The notes beneath the pieces were generated by a model. That model was given only the letters and a program-made list of their open reading frames with translations. It was not told where the DNA came from and did not search any database. DNA of 64,000 nt, from positions 332,345 through 396,344 of the forward strand of contig NMRA01000270.1 in NCBI GenBank assembly GCA_002633005.1, read 5' to 3'. Positions 51,001-60,000 of the stretch are shown here, one piece after another; position 1 is the first letter of the stretch, and each line of letters opens with the position of its first letter. The position numbers and the translations under genes were made by a program. Source of the DNA: Phoronis australis (taxonomy: Eukaryota; Phoronida; Phoronidae).

Positions 51001-54000
51001 TAGAGCTTGCAACTTCCAGAAATTGAATTAGCAAGTAATTGAAGTCTTACTTAGCCTCATAATTCTTCCAATGTATTTAGCCTAAAGAAATTATTCATGT
51101 AGCCAGTCTGGCTAGTTGAATTGTCCAGCTTGGCTGAGCACTGATTTTTTGATTTCATCATATTTGGTCAGATGACTGTCATGGGAAATTTCGTTTAACA
51201 TGTCGAAGAAGGCGTCCACACTCGGCGCAAACAGTGATGGGGTTAGGTTCAAGTTCAGAACAACCCGTCATTATTGCAAGCAATCTAAAATAAATGAAAG
51301 CGAGACAAAAATGATTTGCTCATCGATGTAATTAGATTTATTCAGACGCACTCATCTGACGATATGAAATGGATTAATTCTTGTGCGAGCGGTCGTGTCC
51401 AGAAACGGATTACGATTGAAGGAAAATGAGGCAAAACGAAGACTACTGAGAGCAAGTCCGTGATGGACTTTTTAAGTTGTTTTAATGTACAAAAAGCAAT
51501 TCAAAGTGGCATTTTTTCACGGAACAAGACATAGAAAGTTGGTATGCTGCTTTGACAGATATGCAGAATTAAGAAATTATCACAGCATTGTGCTACTCCT
51601 GAATCAGTGTAATAAGCCGAAAATCACAGAAAATGACAGACCAGAAAGTAAATGTATCACTTCTTAAAACTGGCACTGGCATTAGAAGATCAGACTCCTG
51701 GGAAATTTAGAGCAAATAGAATGTTCTACAAATACAAGACAGGCATGCATTTCATACATAACAATTTGGTGACATCATTACTATCTATACAGACACCAGG
51801 GGGCACTAACGACTAACTTTAACAAGCCATTACTAGTAGCAACAACAAAATTTTCAGATTAAAAAAAAATTCAGTTTGCAAAAAAGGAGGAATTCAAAAT
51901 TCAGCAGGTGGTGCTCGCGAAACAACAGTCTCTTGACTGTCAGGTATTAATTCACAATCCTCAAGTCATCTGGAACCTTATCTTGCAAAGGCCAAAACGT
52001 TGATAAACAGCTTTCAGTTTGTGTGATGAGGTACTTCAGCACCACCTAGTGAGCATAAAGTTGTGAACATAAAGTTGCTCTCGGATGCTACATGAAAAGT
52101 CCCAATAGGGACTCAACTACATTCCGTAAATTTACAGCAAATTTGCAGACTTTGTTTTCTCACTAATGTTGAATTTTTTCATCATGCTTTCTGTTTGTGA
52201 CTTCCTCTTTCACTTGTAACAGTTCCTATTAACATACCTGAAAACTGGACACTTATTTTTAATGAAAATAATTTCGGACTTAGTCCTTAAATAAGGAACT
52301 TTGCAAGAAAAGGTTTCTGTTCAGCTTAAGTAATATTAAGAATTGAATGAACAGCTTAGTCTCGATGTGTATCAAAGCTAAAACATGATGTAGCAAATGA
52401 AACAGGAAATTCATTTTTCCAGCCAAACATGCACTGAGGAAGACATCAGGAAGGGCAGATGTTGAAAATTTCTACAGGTATTTACCACCTTTTTGGATGG
52501 AAGACACTAATTTCCCTGTGTCAATTACTATTCACTATCCTGATGAAACTGTCTAAAGATAGCATAACAGTATCATAAAAAGAACCATAAGAATTTACAC
52601 AAAGTCCACAAATGCACTGAAATTTTACAGACCATAGTTGAACCCCTATTGGGACTGCTTCATACAACTGGCTACAGAGGTCACTGGTGTATTGCAGTTT
52701 TCCTGTCACTGTCATGTGTTTCTCACTAGGATCCAAGGACATGTCTCAGCCAGACATGACCCCCACTCAACCCACAGGATATCCTTGACAGTTGGTCTTC
52801 ATAAAGAATACCAAATGGACACCTGTCTCAATCATGTGTTCCATGAATGTTCAGTTGCTTAGTAACCCATCACTACATGGTAAAATGTGGTTAAATGCAG
52901 AGGGGGGGGGGGAGGGTACAAGAATAAAAAGTGACACTCCTACTGGCATAAATGGACAGGGGTAACGACTCCTACTCCTTGCAAAACAGCTCCGACTATA
53001 GTGGAATATTTTTCTTCATTAACTCCACCAATTGAATTCTTATGACTACACCAGTATACCTGCCAGTATTCTTGACGAGCAAACAAAATATTGGAGGTGG
53101 CCTAATCTGCCACCATACAAACCCCCTTCACAAGTCTACACCACAAGCAAATAATGATTTATACTGTTTCTAACCTTGCACCCCTCTGTAGGTATAAAGA
53201 TGCTTGTTTTTAACATTTACAAGATTAACCTTGTTGCATGCACAATTGCAATTAGCAAGCAGGTGTTATCACAAATTGAACCACTTAGCCAGCCCGGATC
53301 CTACAATGCATTCAGTGGTAACATGGTACAAGCCAACATCTTATACCATGACTCACACCATTGATCGGCCAAGTGGGTATCTGCCAGGCTTCATTCAACA
53401 AACACTTCTCATCCGACTACATCAAAGTTTTGCTGCTAACACCTACTGGTAGACCACTTCCTTCTAACACTGGAAACCACACAGTTTATAGAGAACCTCA
53501 AAGTTGATGTTATTTTTAGTGATTAGACTAAACAATACATGATCTGTCATTGTACATGCAGGCTTCACTCTACCAAGGTTTCCATTTTCGACCTTTTTAT
53601 AAAATAACAAATAATTTCATTGGTCGAACTTACCACTTTTATTTTCATTGGATTTAATGAGTCACAATATTCACCAAAGTTCTATTATTTTACCAAGAAT
53701 GTACGTTGTACAAAGGTGCTCAAGTAATATCTGTGCAATCTGAGGAAGGCTTCAATAATAGTGACAACATTCTCAATTTTTTTTGCCTTCTGAGAATAAT
53801 GTTTATTTGTTAGAACCCATGGGAAATAAACCGTAGCACTTAATAAGTTGTAACATTACTGATAAGTAGGAAAACCTAACTAAAATCATAACAATAACTA
53901 CATCTTTTCCTTTGAAGTTGTGCTTTTTCAAAAATGGCATCTGCATCAACCCGCAACGCGAAGTACCAACGAGGCCAAAAAAGGTTCTACCCCGACTCGT

Positions 54001-57000
54001 TTTGAGACCTGCGCTCACACTGACTAGGAAAACTACCACCTGGAAAAGCTGCACAAAGGCACGTAAGCATGGTTTGAAACATCTTAATTTGTTAAGCGAT
54101 TGGTAACAAAATCCTGCATCATTTTTGCTCGTCTCAGGTGGCAACTAAAATGAAACACTGCACCACTAACTTGATTTTCCAGATAAAAACAGACTAGAAA
54201 CAACTATTCTTTTTGGACTACTACACATAAAATTGTTTTCAAAATAAATTAGACAAACACAGAATGCTGTCAAACTTGGACGCATTTCTTGCACAAAATA
54301 TCAGACAGTTTGGTTAACTTTTGTGTAATAAAACAGCATTTTTATGGAACATCAGCCAAGAATTTAATGAGACGTTGGGTCTCGCCACAAAATGTTATGT
54401 GAATGGACTTGCCCGGTAAGTTGTGGTTGGACAACACATGTCGAGATTTTGTCAAGACTTGGCCAGAACTGAAAGTGTCCAAGTTGCAAAGAAATAGGCA
54501 CTTAATCACTGTTTCATGCATTGAAACAGTGAGTTTCGACGTCAATGACAAGATATAAAGCTTTATAGCGTCTTCTGGGCTTAACTCTTATCATTGTACA
54601 TTGTCTTTTTCATAACAAACATTAAAAAAGCATCAATGACAACTTAATTGCTTTTTTTATCTTATAATGTTTTATTATACTCTTTAAAGGGTTTTCTTCT
54701 TATCATTTTGTGTTTTCAACAATGTAGACTGAACGGACCCATTACGTAGAACGCTGAACTCTTGATCCCATTGTGGTCACTCAAATGTGATGTCCTTCTC
54801 ACTGCCCTTGACCAGTTATGACCAGCACAGTGTAAACACGGCCAACCCACCAACAGAGGGGAGCAGGCCAGCCAAGTTAAACACCTGCTGCCCTCATAAT
54901 GTGGTTCACTAAGACAACAAACAAGGCTGGCTGTACTCACTGGCTCCCCAGTTGAATGGTAACAACTCAACCACTATAACACCATGATTGGAATCCAAAA
55001 GAAATATTTCACAACTCATACATGACGTAGAATGTGGGACAAGAAAAAGAGACTAATACAGCGATACTAATTCCAAAAAGAAAGCGAAATACCAGTCTGA
55101 GAAAAAGCAGCAAGTCGGCAATGAATAATTTGCGAATCCTTTGACTGGGTGGACACGGTTTGAGGACATCAAAATGACATTACAAAAAGATTTCTATAGA
55201 TACCAATATGAATTATCCAACTCAAAATCAAAATCAAACAGAAAATGAGCAAACACTACTGCTTTGTCACCCATTTTTGTACCCCCCTCGAGACCTTTGT
55301 TTCACATAAGGAGATCCCTGAGCCTAATCCCTTGTTTAAACCAGAGACCTATCAACTGACAGCTTCTAGTTACAACTGAAACACAGACACAATTCTACTC
55401 TCATTGTTAGTGGTCATGTTTGTACAGACACCACAGAGGTCATAAGACAAGGGGCTCAGTCTAGCTTTGACCAAAACAGCCAAGCATTGTTGACAAACAT
55501 ACAATGCAGGGCTTATCCCCATCTACAGTGACACACCAGCAGACTCCCTGTCCACGCAACACACATCCCCGTGGCTGCGCGGCTGTGGAATCAGGCCTTT
55601 CATAGCCATGACTCATTGCGTACCCAGTCATACTGGGAAAAACTCAATAAAACCTGTGTTATTTTTTGTCAGCTATTTAACGATTTAGCCAATCATTCAG
55701 TCAATTAAGCAGAGACATCCTCTCACAATACTTTTTGATACTGAATGAAAACTGTTTGCTGAAGCCCCCTAGGTGCTTGTCGATAGAATATAAATGATGT
55801 TCCGAGTTTGACGAATGATTGAATTACCAAGCCACAAATACGTGTTGATTGAAAGGCAGGGCTGTCTCAGATTCAAACAGATCATCCTGTTAGCAGAGGA
55901 CTAACTCAGTGCTAAAAGTACGCATATCCTTTCTGTATGCTGAGAACATCCCATGCGCAAAATCTGCAAGAATGATGTCTTGCAGAAAACAACCGACACA
56001 AATATGACTTTTTATACACAATCCAGATGTTTGAGAACTTCCACTCCGCATAAAATGAATCATTTCAGTGCTTAAAAAAATTCTACGAAATGCAAACACA
56101 TAAACATCCAAAGTAATAGATGCTTAGAGTACTGTACATAGAAACTGATAGATGCTAAGAAAACTGAATACACTGACAGATGCTAAAGATACTGTACATC
56201 CAAACTGATAGATGGTCAGAATACTGTACGTGCATCCAAACTGATAGATGGTCAGAATACTGTACGTGCATCCAAACTGATAGATGGTCAGAATACTGTA
56301 CGTGCATCCAAACTGATAGATGGTCAGAATACTGTACGTGCATCCAAACTGAAAGATGGTCAGAATACTGTACGTGCATCCAAACTGATAGATGGTCAGA
56401 ATACTGTACGTGCATCCAAACTGATAGGTGCTAAGGATACTATACATCCAAACTGATAGATTTGCAAAGGATACTGTACATCCAAAGTTATAGAAGCTCA
56501 GGATACTATACATCCAAACTGATAGATTTGCAAAGGATAGTGTACATCCAAACTGATAGATGCAAAGGATAGTATACATCCAAAGTTATAGAAGTTAAGG
56601 GTACTATACATTCAAAGTGATAGATGCTACGAATACGGTACCTCCAAAGTGATAGATGCTAAAAATACTGACTTTTTCATTCATTGTGCACATGTTCACC
56701 CTCGTTCACTCAATGAAAGTGTAGTGAAAAACCCAAGTGTACCTGAAACTATAGACAATTCTGGGAACACTGTTTAGACAAAACTTCTTTTAGTCTTGAA
56801 GAAAAAAGCACATCACAGTTTTATGTTCAGAGCAGCTTTCAATGCCATGCAAATGCAATTTCGATATCTATCTTGTGAGAACATTAACACGACTGCTGTT
56901 GCGAATCAAGTCATCGTTAAAGTAACAAAGGGCTTGGTAACTTTCAATTGTGTGATCATCAACATTAGCTGTAAGTCAGCTTTAATTAGTACACCACCAT

Positions 57001-60000
57001 TAATGCCAAGAAAAATTGTGAAGTCAATTATATGCTTAAATAAATGGAGCTCCATAATGACTGGTGGTTGTAGCCCGGGGCAAACTATAACCTGCGTTCA
57101 CCTCGTAAGGAGAATAATACCACCACAGAGGCTAGCAATTAATTATAGATGGTTTCATCAATGATCGGTCATTGTAATAACTAGTTATTTCTATAGCACA
57201 GAGAGACATGAAAGTTGACCTTCACATGACGTCAAGGTGTATATTGAATCCTTTAAAGATAAATCACAGCACATCATACAAAAAAATACACCTAGTCATC
57301 ATTTTTCATGATTCCCATAGCACGTCTTCTCGAAAAAATCAAATTTCACCATGTGAATGGATTAAACTCTCAAATGCTAATAGGCAAGACCTTATAGATA
57401 ATTTGACTTTTCCAACATTTCCCAAAATCATCACCTCATAAGCTAAATGAAACCACATTTTGCTCAACTCCCAGATGTATTCGCACTCACGTTGAACAAA
57501 AAATCCATCAAACATAAATTTTCCAGTCAACTGCCAAATTACTAGGCTTGTTCCATGCAGATGTACACTGCACAGATTACCAATGATATATGGTGAATGT
57601 GTCAATTAAAATCTGACAGGATTGCCAATTAATAACCTGCTGATCACGTACAAATGAAAACTAATGGAAAAAGGGAAAATTACACAAATATATATAGATA
57701 TTGAGCGAAGACACAAAGAAAAGCTAAAGCAAAAATATCAGCGTCAGTAAAAATAGAGATTGCTGTCAAAATCGTGAATACAAAATATTCAAACTGAAAC
57801 TTAATTACTACGAAAGTATAACAAACTAAACCATACAAATTATTTAGAATTACAAGTTCACACTTGCAAACAACCTAATACACGTACCCACTTTTAAAAT
57901 GCCCAACAGGTGTCACTATGCACTGACTCAAACTAATCATGAAAGAAAAGGAATAACACTAGTCTTTCAGAAATGAGTTTCAACTAACTCGCCACCTATG
58001 GAGGAACATAGGAAAGTGTCGGCAAGAGTCTATAGTCAGACATGAAATCACCCGGTCAGTTCCAAATTGGACAAAACTACCTCACTGGTATGACACACTG
58101 ACCACCAATCACCTTGTGTGAATTCATCATTGAAATTTAGTGGTGAGGTCATGCATTTTAGTTGAAACCATATATGCACATGATTAAATTCACACCATGA
58201 CAAATATTGTCAAGACAACTACATTTCAACAAGCAAACAACCACAAGCTAATTTAATTCAGCATGATGTCATGTCCATTTACTTGTGATGATGTCACACC
58301 TTCCATGTGCACCCCCTATGAGCGAAAATGGCAACTACAACAGGACTCCTTGTGAATGTAATTTGGTACACTCGACTTCAGACCATCAACAAATCTACAA
58401 AATGACTTCCATACCAACGGATCCTGTCACACCAAATCAGTTTTCAGCATGCCCTCAAAAATGGGGACAAAACCGAAATAGAACTGACTAACTGCAGCAT
58501 AAATTACAAGGACAGCCTCCCATTAGATGCATGTTTTTGGCCAGTTACCTGATGTGTCCACAGCCCATTTCATCAAAATGTTAGAGAAGTTGACTAAAAA
58601 CAACCTTCGAGCGACAAGGTCTAAAAGTGACGTTTTATTCAGGGTGGCGCTGTAGGCAGCTTCAACATACTATCAAACCAAACTACAAGTAGATCTCTTA
58701 TCAGTTGTTTATTTAACAAAATCAGTCTGTGACTTATTTTAAAAGCAGCCGGTCATTGGAAAGCAGACGGTCATTGGAAAGCAGACGGCGGTTATCGGAA
58801 ACAGACGGTCAGTGGAAGGCAGTCATTGGAAAGCAGAGGGTCAGTGGAAAATTTCCCTGCCTGCTGCTCATTCTCAGCAGGTGTTCTCACGACACCACAG
58901 GCTCTGGTTATCACTGGCTGGTTGCAAACAGACAGTTTATGTATTTAAACATTAATACATAGACATTCAAAGTAATCAGGAACGCAGCGGGAAAGGTCAA
59001 AGTCACAATAGCAAGTGGGTGACAATAAAAGAGACTACTTTAAAAAAATAGCCCCTGAAACAGAGAGAGCAGAAACTGGCTTTCTGAAAACTAAGATACC
59101 CACAAGTGGCCAGCAAGGCAGTTGTTTTCGAAAACAAATTACAAATAGATGATGTGGTCAGAAACATTTTTGAAACGGTTCAACAGTACGCTCCCTTCAA
59201 TAAATGTTACACAAACGTACAGTGCAGAACTTGTGAAAATAGTGTCTGCCCTTCTCCTACAGCCTTGGTCATTATAAACGTCTGTGAGATAGATAACCCT
59301 TTGTACCAACCTTTGTGGTATAACTCCAAAATTTGTATAGACAGTAGTCCAGTTTTTTGGAACGAGTGGTTTCATAAGAGTATATGATACGTATATGATT
59401 TAATTGACCCTGATAAAGGATATATTTATGATTATCATACCTTTGGTACACGTTTTCAATTTTGCCCTTGTATTACTCATTTTGGAATTCGAAGTTCAAT
59501 TCTTCGTTCTTGGAATCATCTAAGAGACAAGAGTACTATTTCACTCCATTTTTTCCAGAACATATTTTTCGAATCTCCTCAGAAAATAAAGGGACGGGGA
59601 AAAGCTATCAATTATTCATTTCCAAACTGTATGTAACACCTGTCGCGGAATTGAAGTGGGAGAGAGAAATTAACTTATGCGATGATACTCAGTCTTGGAA
59701 AAAAATTCATTCTGTAATTTATCATTGTACTTCTGATGTCAGACACAGATGGTTTCAATTCCGTATCAACCACAGACTTATTGGTACAAACTCTTATTTA
59801 AAGAAAATAGGCGTTAGTGAATCGTCTTTGCGTTATTTCTGTGAGCAACACAAAGAAACAATTCTACATTTGTATTGTGAATGTTCAGTTTTGGGGATGT
59901 TTAAAAACATGGATGATAAATCAGAGCGATTTCCCTCTGCAGTTAAATATGTCTACTGCCTTATTCAGAGATCCAGCCTGTAGATTAGAAGTTGTACATT

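Noticed and set aside
53912-54106. Basic 64-residue + frame in a CpG-richer patch, with an overlapping ATGGCATCTGCATC start in another frame
   Set aside because: Both frames close quickly and neither shows homology I recognise; a decayed pseudogene is possible but unsupported.
56124-56579. 151-residue open frame on the - strand and 84-residue frame on +
   Set aside because: Translation of the 36-bp minisatellite; both strands are open for the same reason.
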